Positions 32,352-41,287 of a stretch of 64,000 nt of DNA are shown here, one piece after another. The stretch comes from Planctomycetaceae bacterium. GTDB taxonomy: Bacteria > Planctomycetota > Planctomycetia > Planctomycetales > Planctomycetaceae. The DNA is taken from NCBI GenBank assembly GCA_020426325.1, contig JAGQQG010000022.1:1-64000 (forward strand). The letters are read 5' to 3'. Made by a program: the position numbers and the translations under genes. Below the pieces are notes generated by a model. The model searched no databases and was not told where the DNA came from. It was given only the letters and a program-made list of their open reading frames with translations. The number at the start of each line of letters is the position of its first letter. The first letter of the stretch is position 1.

Positions 32352-35282
32352 TTAATCGCGACGGCAGTCCGGCAACGAGAGTACGTCAATCACCCCCGAC
32401 TTGCGGCACACCGCCAGATGCGCCGTCCCCGGCAACTGACACGCCCCCAACGCATCCGGGATCGCGTAAGACGACTCGGCCAGCAGTTTCAGTTCCTCGT
32501 TCTCTGTCGAGTAGATCGACATCCCTGCGTCTCCAACCACGACGAGACGACCGTCACGCATGAAGGTCCCAGTTGGTGACTCATGCGGATGATAAAACGC
32601 TTCGTAGACATCATTCTCGAAGATTCTCCAGATCATAAGTCCACGTTGTTCACTCAAGACGACAACTTGACGTGACGAGAATGGGATCGCACCAACAATT
32701 GATCGAATCGGAGTGTGTGAATCTCCTACCAAGCTTACATCCTTCTTCGTCACGGCAAGCAAATGGGGTCCTACACCGATCAACCCACCATCATCTCTGG
32801 CATAGATTGGGATTTCCGGAGGTGGCCATTCGCTGAGATCATAACTTCCTTCCAAGCGAGGCAGCTCCCTGATTGACAACGGTGTTCCACTACCATCGAT
32901 CACCTTGAGCGTCTTGAAATCGGATTCAATGCACCAGAGGTGTCCAGCTGGTGTCAACGCAAAACCAGCCTTATTAAATGGTAACCAACCCGGCGTGCCC
33001 GCGACCGAGCGATTGCGAAAATCATCGTCCGGAGTTATCTCGGCACGTTCAAGTCCTGAAATATCTCCGAAGTCGGGAAACCCGAAGTCTAGGTACACAT
33101 CTCCCAAATTGTTTACTGCCATCAGGATTGGACGGTCCGAATTACATTTCGGCGACCAGACACACGAGGCAAGCTCATCTTCGTCAGTATTCCACCCACC
33201 TCGAGTGAGAACGATTTCCTTCTTTCTGAACCCTGACACGTAAAAACCCCGCGAGGTCAGTTGGCATTTTGACCAGTCCACATCCCTGTTGAATTGGTAT
33301 TCACGAATTTGCTCAGGAATGAAACTAAGAACACCGCCCGAATTCTGCTTCGACGTCGTTGGTTTCGTCACCGGCTTCGGCTTGCTCATTCGGGCGAAGC
33401 GGTGGCAGTCGCGGTCCAGCAGGCGGTCCTGGGGGGCGAGGCGGCGGAGGGCTTCGAGGAGCGGCTTTGAGTTGACTCGACGACGTGTGAGCACTCGTGA
33501 TGTGGTGACTCGTGCGACATCCGCGGCCAGCATCTGCACCTCGTCATCCGGATAGCCGACCGCTGCCTCGACAAGTCCATCAACCAGCAGGGGCATCCGG
33601 TCGTCCCGCAGAGTCTGTCGACCGAGTGCACTGACTCGCTGCCGGGCTGTGTCATGACGTCCCAGGCGTCCGAGCATGCGGAAGGACTCATCCAGACAGG
33701 CACGCGCCTGTCCCGAGCGTGGCCAGCCCGCATCGAGTGTCGTTAATGCGGCATCAACATCGTGCAGCTTCTGTTCCTGCAATTTCGCAGCTGCCAGATA
33801 GTCGTCCTTCATCACGAATTGGCCGACCGCCCGCTGATAGGCCTGCTCGGCCTCGTCGGGTTGTTCCAGCCGAACGTACAGGTCGCCGATCTTCTCGTAC
33901 GCTTCCAGTTCCTCGTACAACTTGACGGCCTCGTCGAAGAGGCCTCCCTGTTCGAGACAGCGGACCGCTTCCCACGGTCGATGCAGTTTCTCCTTGTACA
34001 GGACGGCCGCTTCGCGATACTGCTTGCCCTTTTCCAGCACGGAGGCTGCGGAGGGGAGATCGTTGAGCAGTGTGGCGTAGATGTAGGCCGCGCGGCGATA
34101 GCGCCCCAGCCGAATCTCTCGCTCGGCAAGTTCGCGATAGCGGTTGATCAATCGCATCTGACGTTCAGGATCGATGTCCCACAGGTCGACCGCGCCGCCG
34201 CCTCCCATCCCAGCGAGACTGAAATCCACCAGCCTCGCGAAGAGTGAAAACCCTGGGAGGGCCAACCCGCGAAAGGCCGCACCGAAACTGCCTCCAAACG
34301 GAATCGCGAACTTCAGCCCCTCGTCCGGGTTCGAGTGCAGCATATCCAGCAGCTTGTCGATCTGCCGATTTCGGGCACTCAACAGGTCAGCCGTCTTCCT
34401 CAACATTCGCGCGGTCCAGCCGTCGCCGATCCCGCCCGGCGAGTTTGTGCCGCTAGCAGACTTTCCTGCTCCGCCCTTCGGCATCATCGATGCCAACTTG
34501 CTTGCGAGCATGGCGAAGGGCAGCATCGCCGCTCCGGCTGCGGCTGATACGCCCTGGCTCATCTTCTCGATCGGACCGCTGATGAACTGCCCCATCTTGT
34601 CGGCCTGCGTGCCGATCGTCCCCTTTCCCGTGCCCAATACCTCGTCCGCAGACGGGAGTTCCGGACCGGCGACCGACCACAAGCGTGAGTTCACCGTCAC
34701 GCCCGGCTCAGCTCGCGACCAGTCGTCATCATTGATTGTGGGTGTCTCGACCAGATCGCTGACCCCCCGAATGTCATCCTCCTCGAACCCGATCAACCCC
34801 ACGACCGGATGCCACACGTAGGCCGCTATGTCTTCGCTGAGCAGATTGGCCCACTCATTGTCGCTTACCGGAGGGGAAAAGGTGGCCTCGACAGGCACGT
34901 AGAGTTTGCCGCCGACCACGCCATAGGGTTGAGATTTGAGAGCTGAGGGTTGCGAGTGCAGAAGGGGCGGGGCTTTCTCTCCACTCTCTACTCTCAACTC
35001 TTGTCTCTCAACATTCGACATTCGACCTTCAATGTTTTTCCCACACATGACCAGCACTCCCAACGGTGAGAGGTCACTCACCAATCGAGGCACGACCAGC
35101 AACTTCATTTCGCCGAGCGGAATGCCCCAGGAAGCCATGACCCGCAGCCAGTCCAAGCTGTCACTCCCAGCCACATACCGCGCGCACGTCGCCCGCTGCG
35201 CCTCGTGTGAGTACCGAAGTTGAATTGCCAGTGGGGTCATGTCTGTCGCTGGAGTGCTGGACGGTTCATGTGATTCGGACAA
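32352..35282 (-). CDS. Ternary-system protein: N-terminal bpX-type domain, TPR-like helices, predicted beta-propeller
   Basis: The 976-aa protein is the last of five coupled genes. Residues 15-80 plus about 119-165 form the N-terminal domain I associate with bpX6 of MoxR-vWA-beta-propeller systems; residues 82-118 are an inserted repeat (see the repeat entry). Residues 225-270 are alanine/glycine/methionine-rich and hydrophobic, perhaps membrane-associating. About 375-560 is a run of TPR-like helices (REIRLGRYRRAAYIYATLL, YREAAVLYKEKLHRPWEAVR, YEKIGDLYVRLEQPDEAEQA). From about 680 to the end, repeated four-stranded units with W/G/D patterns suggest a beta-propeller. It overlaps the previous gene by 17 nt. 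The subtype bpX6 is recalled from family descriptions and was not checked. Confidence 0.75.
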   Translation of the reverse strand: MSESHEPSSTPATDMTPLAIQLRYSHEAQRATCARYVAGSDSLDWLRVMASWGIPLGEMKLLVVPRLVSDLSPLGVLVMCGKNIEGRMSNVERQELRVESGEKAPPLLHSQPSALKSQPYGVVGGKLYVPVEATFSPPVSDNEWANLLSEDIAAYVWHPVVGLIGFEEDDIRGVSDLVETPTINDDDWSRAEPGVTVNSRLWSVAGPELPSADEVLGTGKGTIGTQADKMGQFISGPIEKMSQGVSAAAGAAMLPFAMLASKLASMMPKGGAGKSASGTNSPGGIGDGWTARMLRKTADLLSARNRQIDKLLDMLHSNPDEGLKFAIPFGGSFGAAFRGLALPGFSLFARLVDFSLAGMGGGGAVDLWDIDPERQMRLINRYRELAEREIRLGRYRRAAYIYATLLNDLPSAASVLEKGKQYREAAVLYKEKLHRPWEAVRCLEQGGLFDEAVKLYEELEAYEKIGDLYVRLEQPDEAEQAYQRAVGQFVMKDDYLAAAKLQEQKLHDVDAALTTLDAGWPRSGQARACLDESFRMLGRLGRHDTARQRVSALGRQTLRDDRMPLLVDGLVEAAVGYPDDEVQMLAADVARVTTSRVLTRRRVNSKPLLEALRRLAPQDRLLDRDCHRFARMSKPKPVTKPTTSKQNSGGVLSFIPEQIREYQFNRDVDWSKCQLTSRGFYVSGFRKKEIVLTRGGWNTDEDELASCVWSPKCNSDRPILMAVNNLGDVYLDFGFPDFGDISGLERAEITPDDDFRNRSVAGTPGWLPFNKAGFALTPAGHLWCIESDFKTLKVIDGSGTPLSIRELPRLEGSYDLSEWPPPEIPIYARDDGGLIGVGPHLLAVTKKDVSLVGDSHTPIRSIVGAIPFSSRQVVVLSEQRGLMIWRIFENDVYEAFYHPHESPTGTFMRDGRLVVVGDAGMSIYSTENEELKLLAESSYAIPDALGACQLPGTAHLAVCRKSGVIDVLSLPDCRRD
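34927..35037 (-). repeat. Short repeat element inserted in frame in the 976-aa protein gene
   Basis: Read on the minus strand, the element begins with AACATTGAAGGTCGAATGTC and continues through a GTTGAGAG/AGAGTAGAGAG purine-rich part, a GC-rich centre and a CTCAGCTCTCAAATCTCAAC end. Its halves are partly complementary (GTTGAGAGACAAGAGTTGAG against GTTGAGATTTGAGAGCTGAG on the other strand), so it has imperfect terminal inverted repeats. It encodes residues about 82-118 (NIEGRMSNVERQELRVESGE, then KAPPLLHSQPSALKSQ), of a composition unlike the flanking domain. I recall MSNVE/RVES-type peptides scattered in planctomycete proteins and intergenic repeats. Confidence 0.75.
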
Positions 35283-38115
35283 TGAACGGGGTGATGACTG
35301 TCTTGATGATGTCGTGCAGGTCGGTTGAGGGGTGCTCTCCGAGGTAGTAGGGCGAACCGCACATGCGTCCGTCTGACACCCACACGGCTACTTCGGGTTC
35401 ACTCAGGACCAGTGTCACCTCGGGGATCGAGCGGTCGCTGCTCTTGAGGTGCAGCAGTCCTCGCGAGTCGAGAATCGCCCGGCTGCCGTCTTCCCACACA
35501 GCCTGATGTAACCGAAATCCGACTCCGCCGGGAGATCGCATCTGCTCGAAGGATCGCTGACTCCGGACTCTCGCTGAATCTGCTCTGTCAATCATCACCA
35601 GTTTGAGTTGTTTGCTGAGGGCCTGTCGCCCGGAATGTTCCATTCCAACGCGGATCATCTCCTTGGGGGGTAAGCCGGTCATTTCTGGGTTGTTCTTCTC
35701 AACAGGCAGGAACTCGCGAGGTTCGATCTTCCATTGTGTGCCACGTCGACTCGTGAGTACCAATGTCGAGTTCTCCAGAATGCCGATGCTCAGAAACCGG
35801 GTGCGCAGACTGCGCATCGGCAACTGACGATATTCCGGTGGTGTATCCGCCTGAGACAGATGATACATCGAAAGGACTTCCCGTGTTTGCAAGTCAATCG
35901 TGCTGCCCCCGAATTGCATTACGCCTGAACGGAGTGTTTTGGATTTGAGGAGAACTCGCCGTCCGGTGCGACTCAGGTGGTAGGAGTCAATGCTGGGGAG
36001 CAGATGCTTTGGCAACCATGATGACTGGTTGTGAGTGAAGTAAAAGCTGCCGTCATTGAGGAGAGCCACCGGCCCATGGGCGTCCTCGCAGTCGAACACG
36101 GTCAGAATCTCAGCGTACGAAATTCCGTTCAGGGGGACTTCTTCAAGGTGAGCAGTCAGGCCGTCGTAGGAGAGTGCCCACCAAGCGTCTTTTGTCGAAA
36201 AGAATCGACCATCCCTCAACGTGTGGTAGCCGGGAATGGTCATCGTCTTGAGATGTGAGCCGTCCGCAAGGCTGTGCACGTCCACCATTCCTCCCTGGCG
36301 AATCACAAACAGGGCACCGCCATGCTCGACGATACGCAGGAAGTACGGATGCTGAAGATCGATTGTCGCGAACGAGAAGGCGTCGTCATCGAGATTGAGC
36401 GTGAGCAGCCACATCTTACCCGTGTGCTGTTTCCCAATCGCAGCTCTCATTTCTTCCCCGCTTCGTGAGACGTCCCACCACAGCAGGTCGCCCCGGGGAG
36501 CGGTGTCGGTGAGCTGGATCGCTCCACGTTTTCCGTCATCCCACTTCATCAGACGGCCATCGTAAGTCAGGACCAGGCTCCCATAGTCCTGCACGTGCCA
36601 CGTTGCCGGGTGTCGGTCAGGGTGTGACATCCGGAGTGGGAACGGCGTGACACGGAGGATGGCCGGGTACTCGATACTTCGGCCCGGGTCGATCAACGGC
36701 GTTGCTGGTCGTGGCGGCGGTTCCAGGAGTTTTTCGACGTCCAGGATCGCCTGTTTGAGAGGCTTTTCGCCCCGTGATGAGTACATGCTGAGTTCAAACC
36801 GGCCGTCTCGTGCGACGCTGGCGAGGTACGCTGAATTTAGGTCAGATTCGTGCAGCGAGCGACGGAACTCCGCATCCGCAAGTACATCGGCACCGGTAAT
36901 CACCACGACATCAGCCGTCGCTGGATCGAACGACTCCGCAAACCGATTGAGTGCAGCCCCCGGATGGGCTTCTGTTTGCAATGCCTCCAGATGGGCGATC
37001 AACCCCTCTCGCGTCCGCAGATCGACTGGAATGACCTCATTCCCCTCGGCGCGGAAGGCGAGTGTCTCCGTGTGAGCATCGGTCGTCGCGGCGAGTGAGA
37101 GTGCGACAGCCGTCTGATAGACTCGCGGCACGCCCCACATCCGCAGACCGTTATCGAGCAGGAGCACCCGTTGACGCGGCGGCTCTGCGGGCGGCGTTTC
37201 GCGACGCAGGTACAACGCCTCATTCAGGGCCACTCGTGTCATCAGCGTGTGATCGTCATACGCTAACTCACTTATGAGCAGACGATCGAGCGGCCCACGG
37301 TTCGTGATGTCCGACACGCCCCCCATCGGTAGATCGTCACAATCCACGATAGCTCGCGGCAGCGAGACGACCGCCATCAGATTCCGCGCCAACCGCACGA
37401 TGCCCCCCAACTCGGGATCGTCCCTGAGTTCCTCCAACAACTCCCGCACCGACTGCAAGGGCTGAGACGGTTCCGGCTCCTCTTCTTCCAGCGGCAAAGC
37501 CAACTGAGTCGGCACCGAGTCCAACCCGGTCCGCAACCGCAGTGCGAGTGAATCAGCGTCGATACGATTCAGTCCGTAACACATGGCCCGCAAGGCGACC
37601 GTGAGTGGTCCACCAGACCAGCGTCCAGATTGCTGCTCAAACTTCTCGAGGAACAACTCTCCTTCCCGAAAGGCATTCAGGACCGCTTCAGTCGATGCAG
37701 TCTTCTCTTTGACTCGAAATTGCTCGAAAACAACTTCAGCAAGCTCGGCTTTGGCAGCTGCAGTTGTGCGTAAATCTCGCGGCAATTCAGCCACTCGATG
37801 CAGGCGATGCACGACCTCTTCCGACCATGTGCGAGTCATGGCAGTTGGGTTGGTAGCCAGTGCATCCACCTGAGTTATGACATCGCGGCCATCGCCGAGC
37901 CAATTGTCGCGGCAGGCGGAGAGCAGCAATACAATCAGGTCAAGCGGCGGCAATCGTTCAACGTTCAGCCGTTTGACGACCGCATCAATTTCGACGGCGA
38001 ATGCAATCGTCTGATCATCCTTCCATGTGATAACTGCGTTTGCATCGTCCCATCGCCAGAAGGAATGCTGATTCGGCGACAGATACTCCAACGCCATGAT
38101 CCGTTCATCGCTCAT
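35266..38115 (-). CDS. Ternary-system protein: degenerate vWA domain plus predicted beta-propeller
   Basis: The 949-aa protein has an alpha-helical N-terminal part (1-300) with ELFLEKFEQQSGRW and RLARNLMAVVSLPRAI-like helices, a vWA-like Rossmann domain at about 315-450 (RVLLLDNGLRMWGVPRVYQT, ... ADVVVITGADVLAD) and a beta-propeller-like C-terminal half (480-940) with repeats such as YGSLVLTYDGRLMKWDDGKR, GGALFVIRQGGMVDVHSLAD and GRFFSTKDAWWALSYDGL. The metal site is degenerate: DNGLR stands where vWA proteins have DxSxS. ATG 38115 lies 1 nt after the preceding stop with GGGGAG upstream, implying coupling. No signal peptide is seen, so it is probably cytoplasmic with the MoxR ATPase. Confidence 0.78.
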   Translation of the reverse strand: MSDERIMALEYLSPNQHSFWRWDDANAVITWKDDQTIAFAVEIDAVVKRLNVERLPPLDLIVLLLSACRDNWLGDGRDVITQVDALATNPTAMTRTWSEEVVHRLHRVAELPRDLRTTAAAKAELAEVVFEQFRVKEKTASTEAVLNAFREGELFLEKFEQQSGRWSGGPLTVALRAMCYGLNRIDADSLALRLRTGLDSVPTQLALPLEEEEPEPSQPLQSVRELLEELRDDPELGGIVRLARNLMAVVSLPRAIVDCDDLPMGGVSDITNRGPLDRLLISELAYDDHTLMTRVALNEALYLRRETPPAEPPRQRVLLLDNGLRMWGVPRVYQTAVALSLAATTDAHTETLAFRAEGNEVIPVDLRTREGLIAHLEALQTEAHPGAALNRFAESFDPATADVVVITGADVLADAEFRRSLHESDLNSAYLASVARDGRFELSMYSSRGEKPLKQAILDVEKLLEPPPRPATPLIDPGRSIEYPAILRVTPFPLRMSHPDRHPATWHVQDYGSLVLTYDGRLMKWDDGKRGAIQLTDTAPRGDLLWWDVSRSGEEMRAAIGKQHTGKMWLLTLNLDDDAFSFATIDLQHPYFLRIVEHGGALFVIRQGGMVDVHSLADGSHLKTMTIPGYHTLRDGRFFSTKDAWWALSYDGLTAHLEEVPLNGISYAEILTVFDCEDAHGPVALLNDGSFYFTHNQSSWLPKHLLPSIDSYHLSRTGRRVLLKSKTLRSGVMQFGGSTIDLQTREVLSMYHLSQADTPPEYRQLPMRSLRTRFLSIGILENSTLVLTSRRGTQWKIEPREFLPVEKNNPEMTGLPPKEMIRVGMEHSGRQALSKQLKLVMIDRADSARVRSQRSFEQMRSPGGVGFRLHQAVWEDGSRAILDSRGLLHLKSSDRSIPEVTLVLSEPEVAVWVSDGRMCGSPYYLGEHPSTDLHDIIKTVITPFIVRIT

Positions 38116-38116
38116 C

Positions 38117-38824
38117 TCACTCCCCTTTCTGCGATGAACGGATTGCAGATCGAGTTGCGTTCATGAAATCTCGGGCATTGATGATCGTGAATGAACTGTG
38201 ATCCATGATGGCGAGGTCGCTTGGTTGAACTCCGAGCATTTCGCGAATGACTTGTGCGTCGATCGTAGGCGACCAAACCCATCCTGCGGGACACGCAATG
38301 CCGTCGTGATCAACGTAAAGTCGACCTGGCAATGGCGGCAGCGGTTCCCCACGAATGATCGCATCGCCCTCGGCGGAGATGGCAAACAACCATCGCTGGA
38401 GTCGAACCTTCGGTGCGGTGACAGCATAATCGGCCCAAGAACTGAGAGATGTCTCGAGGACATTCGCTGTCCGCACATTCGATGAAGGCACAAGTGAGAG
38501 TTGGGTGCGATTCTGTGGGCGTCCTGCGTGCAAGGCGACGGGCGTTACTACAGGCAGTAATGCCGAGAGTGGTTGCCAGTGAAGTTCTGGCAAGTGGTCG
38601 GTAGGCACGCGGTTGCCCCACGGGATGAGTTGACCATCGTCCCCAACACTGAACAGACTCGCCTCCGGCAGTCGGTGACGGAAGTCTTCCGCATCGCCTG
38701 TGCCAGTCGCGCTGAACCAGAGGTGCCCGTCGTGCTCTGCGGCGCGGATGTCGGGGTCGATGCGCAGCCGTGCAGCGCAAATGGCTTCCGCGAGCGGCAG
38801 GCGGGCGACCCAGGCAGGCGTCAT
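38117..38824 (-). CDS. 235-aa component of the MoxR-vWA-beta-propeller operon
   Basis: From ATG 38824 the product is 235 aa (MTPAWVARLPLAEAICAARL). It is mixed alpha/beta, with WFSATGTGDAEDFRHRLPEA and VGDDGQLIPWGNRVPTDHLP segments, a strand-rich middle (LSLVPSSNVRTANVLETSLS) and PGRLYVDHDGIACPAGWVWS near the C-terminus. I do not recognise a named family; it may be one of the small bpX-type domains defined for these systems. The ATG overlaps the TGA of the MoxR gene (ATGA) and the stop is 1 nt before the vWA gene, so it is tightly coupled on both sides. The longer frame to 39142 lies in the MoxR gene and is rejected. Confidence 0.72.
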   Translation of the reverse strand: MTPAWVARLPLAEAICAARLRIDPDIRAAEHDGHLWFSATGTGDAEDFRHRLPEASLFSVGDDGQLIPWGNRVPTDHLPELHWQPLSALLPVVTPVALHAGRPQNRTQLSLVPSSNVRTANVLETSLSSWADYAVTAPKVRLQRWLFAISAEGDAIIRGEPLPPLPGRLYVDHDGIACPAGWVWSPTIDAQVIREMLGVQPSDLAIMDHSSFTIINARDFMNATRSAIRSSQKGE

Positions 38825-40008
38825 GACGACTCTCCTGCGGTCTTCCAGATTTCTTCGACTCGCTGCTGGAGAAACAGACGCTGTTGTTCCGCGGTGACCC
38901 ACGCACAGCGACCGGCAAGCACGCTCAACTGGTCGCGCAGGTAAGAGCGGTCCGCATCGGAGAGATTCTCTTCGGATAGTCTTGCTGCAACGCGGTCGAG
39001 ATCGCGGGCGAGGGCTTCCGGGTCGGGGGCATCGTTGCCATGTGACCGAGGATGTCGCGAGGGCTCGTCGCCGGTGAGGTTGCGTTCGATCGCCTCCTGC
39101 ACGAGCGTGGTGAGTACCTGCTGCTGTTCTTCGGTCTCCCACGTGTACCGCAGCACCCAGAGGTCGGACGGTTGCACGGTCTGGCGTCCGCAGAGGATGG
39201 CACTGGCGGCCATCAGCCGTTGAAACTTGACTGCTCGCCGGTCCGAGACGTCAATGCCCGCATGCCGCAAGCGGTGAACGAGATCGGTATACGCATTACG
39301 CACGGCCATCACGTCCACATCGTGCAGCAGCGACTGCATCCGTTGCACGTCATCCACACTGACCCGTTGTGAGTCAGGCGTGTCACGCTTGGCCGCTTCG
39401 ACATCGAGTTGCCAGCCGGCATCGAGCACATCGGCCAGTTGCTCCGGTGGGACGTTGTCACACGGCACACGCAGCAGAAAGCGGTCGAACAGCGCGTTGA
39501 GCGCCTCCTCCTCCGGCAACCGATTACTCGCTCCCACGACCATCAACGTCGGCAGTGCCCGAGTTTCGCGACCGCGCCGAAAGACTCGCTCATTGAGTGC
39601 GAGCAGCAGGCTGTTCAGAATGGCACTATTGGCGTTCAGAAGCTCATCTAAAAAAACCAATGATGCCTCCGGTAGCATCCCTTCAGTGTTCGTGACCAGT
39701 TCTCCTTCGCGAAGCTTGCGGATGTCGAAGGGGCCGAACAGTTCGTTTGGCTCGGTGAACCGGGTGAGCAAATAGTCGAACACCTGTCCGTCGAGGCGGC
39801 GCGCCAAATCCTGCACGAGGGCGCTCTTCGCAGTTCCCGGAGGCCCCAGCAGAAAGACGTTCTCACGACCCACTAGGCCGATGCCGAACAGGTCAATGAT
39901 CTCATCCTTCCCGATAAAAGCACGCTTCATCGGCGAAAGCACGGTCTCGTGAAACCGGGCTGCAATGCTCAGTCGCTGATCGGAAAGCGGTGTCGTCGTC
40001 TCAGTCAT
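38821..40008 (-). CDS. MoxR-type AAA+ ATPase
   Basis: From ATG 40008 the product is 395 aa. The AAA+ core shows Walker A LLGPPGTAKSALV (about 53-65), the MoxR/RavA-type FTEPNELFGPFDI loop (84-95), Walker B LVFLDELLNANS (117-128), sensor 1 VGASNRLPE (158-166) and the arginine-finger region LFDRFLLR (173-180). MoxR ATPases act with vWA proteins as chaperone-like remodelling pairs. The FTEPNELFGP wording is of the RavA branch. A C-terminal helical lid and extension (about 280-395) follow. The start overlaps the stop of the preceding gene by 4 nt (ATGA); the extension to 40173 lies in that gene and is rejected. Confidence 0.93.
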   Translation of the reverse strand: MTETTTPLSDQRLSIAARFHETVLSPMKRAFIGKDEIIDLFGIGLVGRENVFLLGPPGTAKSALVQDLARRLDGQVFDYLLTRFTEPNELFGPFDIRKLREGELVTNTEGMLPEASLVFLDELLNANSAILNSLLLALNERVFRRGRETRALPTLMVVGASNRLPEEEALNALFDRFLLRVPCDNVPPEQLADVLDAGWQLDVEAAKRDTPDSQRVSVDDVQRMQSLLHDVDVMAVRNAYTDLVHRLRHAGIDVSDRRAVKFQRLMAASAILCGRQTVQPSDLWVLRYTWETEEQQQVLTTLVQEAIERNLTGDEPSRHPRSHGNDAPDPEALARDLDRVAARLSEENLSDADRSYLRDQLSVLAGRCAWVTAEQQRLFLQQRVEEIWKTAGESS

Positions 40009-40658
40009 GAGGTTTCCATGGATTGGACAGGCTGCAGATGCGGACGCAGATCGGGAACCAGTTCCGGGAAGGCGCCGATCGCCTCCCGGACCGCGTCTCT
40101 CACTCGGTCGTCGTTCAGCCGGGAGACATCCGACTGCGCAATGATGCGGTCGACATACATCAGGCGAAGACACGGATCGTCAATGAACGGTTCGACCTCG
40201 ATGCCCTCAACCCCTTTGATGCCCACCGATGACAGTGGCCAATCGCCCGCCCAGCGCAGCAGTGGCGTGAGCAGCGGATCGTGCTCCGCTGCTGCCCGCG
40301 CGAGGCGTACGAGGTCGGGGAGAAATCGAAATGTGAGATCAACGGAGTAACAAACGCTCGGAGACGGTTTTAGAGGACAGGAAGACGAGAGTTGTTCTGC
40401 AATCGCTTGCTCGCCGTATTCACGATAGACGAGAAACTGACAGGCGCGATAAAGCATTCCACATGCCCAATCAGCTGCGTCGAGTGAAAGCGGTGGCGGA
40501 TGATGAGGTAGCGTTGACCGATAAACCTTCTCGAACTCGACCAATTCCTCAGTCATTGCTGAGACGTCACGCGGACCTGCCAGCGTGTCGCCATCGAGCA
40601 CAACACGGCCTGTGTCGAACAGGTCAGCAATAAATCGAACCGGTGCCCGCGAACTCAT
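40005..40658 (-). CDS. 217-aa first gene of the MoxR-vWA-beta-propeller operon
   Basis: The product (MSSRAPVRFIADLFDTGRVV) is mostly alpha-helical. Notable parts are LSLDAADWACGMLYRACQFL, PSVCYSVDLTFRFLPDLVRL, and LLTPLLRWAGDWPLSSVGIK followed by CLRLMYVDRIIAQSDVSRLN. No catalytic motif, signal peptide or membrane helix is apparent. I recall a conserved helical protein of this size in front of MoxR genes in such operons but cannot name a family. Its stop overlaps the MoxR start (ATGA). It is probably the first cistron; the membrane-protein gene upstream is 124 nt away. Confidence 0.72.
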   Translation of the reverse strand: MSSRAPVRFIADLFDTGRVVLDGDTLAGPRDVSAMTEELVEFEKVYRSTLPHHPPPLSLDAADWACGMLYRACQFLVYREYGEQAIAEQLSSSCPLKPSPSVCYSVDLTFRFLPDLVRLARAAAEHDPLLTPLLRWAGDWPLSSVGIKGVEGIEVEPFIDDPCLRLMYVDRIIAQSDVSRLNDDRVRDAVREAIGAFPELVPDLRPHLQPVQSMETS

Positions 40659-40782
40659 GGTCTGTCATCTCCGTTGACGAAATGTCCCAATCGACTTACT
40701 GGTGATCAATGAGCGGGACACGTCCGCCAACGGAAGTGTTCGATGGAGCATGAAAATTGCTGGCCGGGAGGTGTCCACAGCC

Positions 40783-41187
40783 CTAGCGTTTGCGGACGGA
40801 CCGACGTCCGCTGGACGAACCATGCGGCACCCAGTTGTTGCCCGACTCGGCTGCTTCACGAATGTCTTCGACCGTCGGAGGCTGTTTTGTACCAAATTCG
40901 AGCGACTTGGGCTTCACGAAACGCGGCTCATAGTCGAATGGTTCCTCGACACGGCGTCCGAAAATTCCCTTGAGTGTCGCAGAGGGCAAGTCACTTCGTC
41001 GAAGGAGGATCGACAGAATGAGCAATCCTGCGATCACACCCAACACAACCCAGGCAAACTCTGGACGGTCCTGGAAAGCAATCAGTGCCATGGCCGAGAC
41101 CCCAACCATCCCCATGGTCAGAATGAAATAGGCAGCCGCCCAGGACCCGGAGTGATTGCTCGATTTGAACTTCATGTTCTCCCACAT
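40783..41187 (-). CDS. Small membrane protein with two helices, unknown function
   Basis: The 134-aa product has two adjacent hydrophobic segments (AAAYFILTMGMVGVSAMALI and FAWVVLGVIAGLLILSILL) and a basic, probably cytoplasmic C-terminal tail of about 65 residues (FGRRVEEPFDYEPRFVKPKS). GGGAG 6 nt before ATG 41187 supports the start. I do not recognise the family. It is on the same strand as the MoxR operon with a 124-nt gap, so it may be co-transcribed, and is divergent from hpt. Confidence 0.75.
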   Translation of the reverse strand: MWENMKFKSSNHSGSWAAAYFILTMGMVGVSAMALIAFQDRPEFAWVVLGVIAGLLILSILLRRSDLPSATLKGIFGRRVEEPFDYEPRFVKPKSLEFGTKQPPTVEDIREAAESGNNWVPHGSSSGRRSVRKR

Positions 41188-41287
41188 GGCATTCTCCCGT
41201 AAGAGCCTCGTCGCCGATAGTCAGATGGGTACTCGTATCATATCATGAGCTTAGTGCGTGTCTATCAGTTCTGACGTGGGAGAGTCG

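Noticed and set aside
34200..34600. Alanine/glycine-rich stretch in the 976-aa protein as transmembrane pore
   Set aside because: The segment is hydrophobic but interrupted by Lys and Ser and too irregular to call membrane helices without prediction software; noted only as possibly membrane-associating.
38825..39142. Longer N-terminus for the 235-aa operon protein
   Set aside because: It would overlap the MoxR coding region by more than 300 nt; the ATGA junction at 38821-38824 matches the style of the operon.
40009..40173. Longer N-terminus for the MoxR ATPase
   Set aside because: The extension lies in the previous gene and reads as arginine/serine-rich nonsense; ATG 40008 gives a standard MoxR start.
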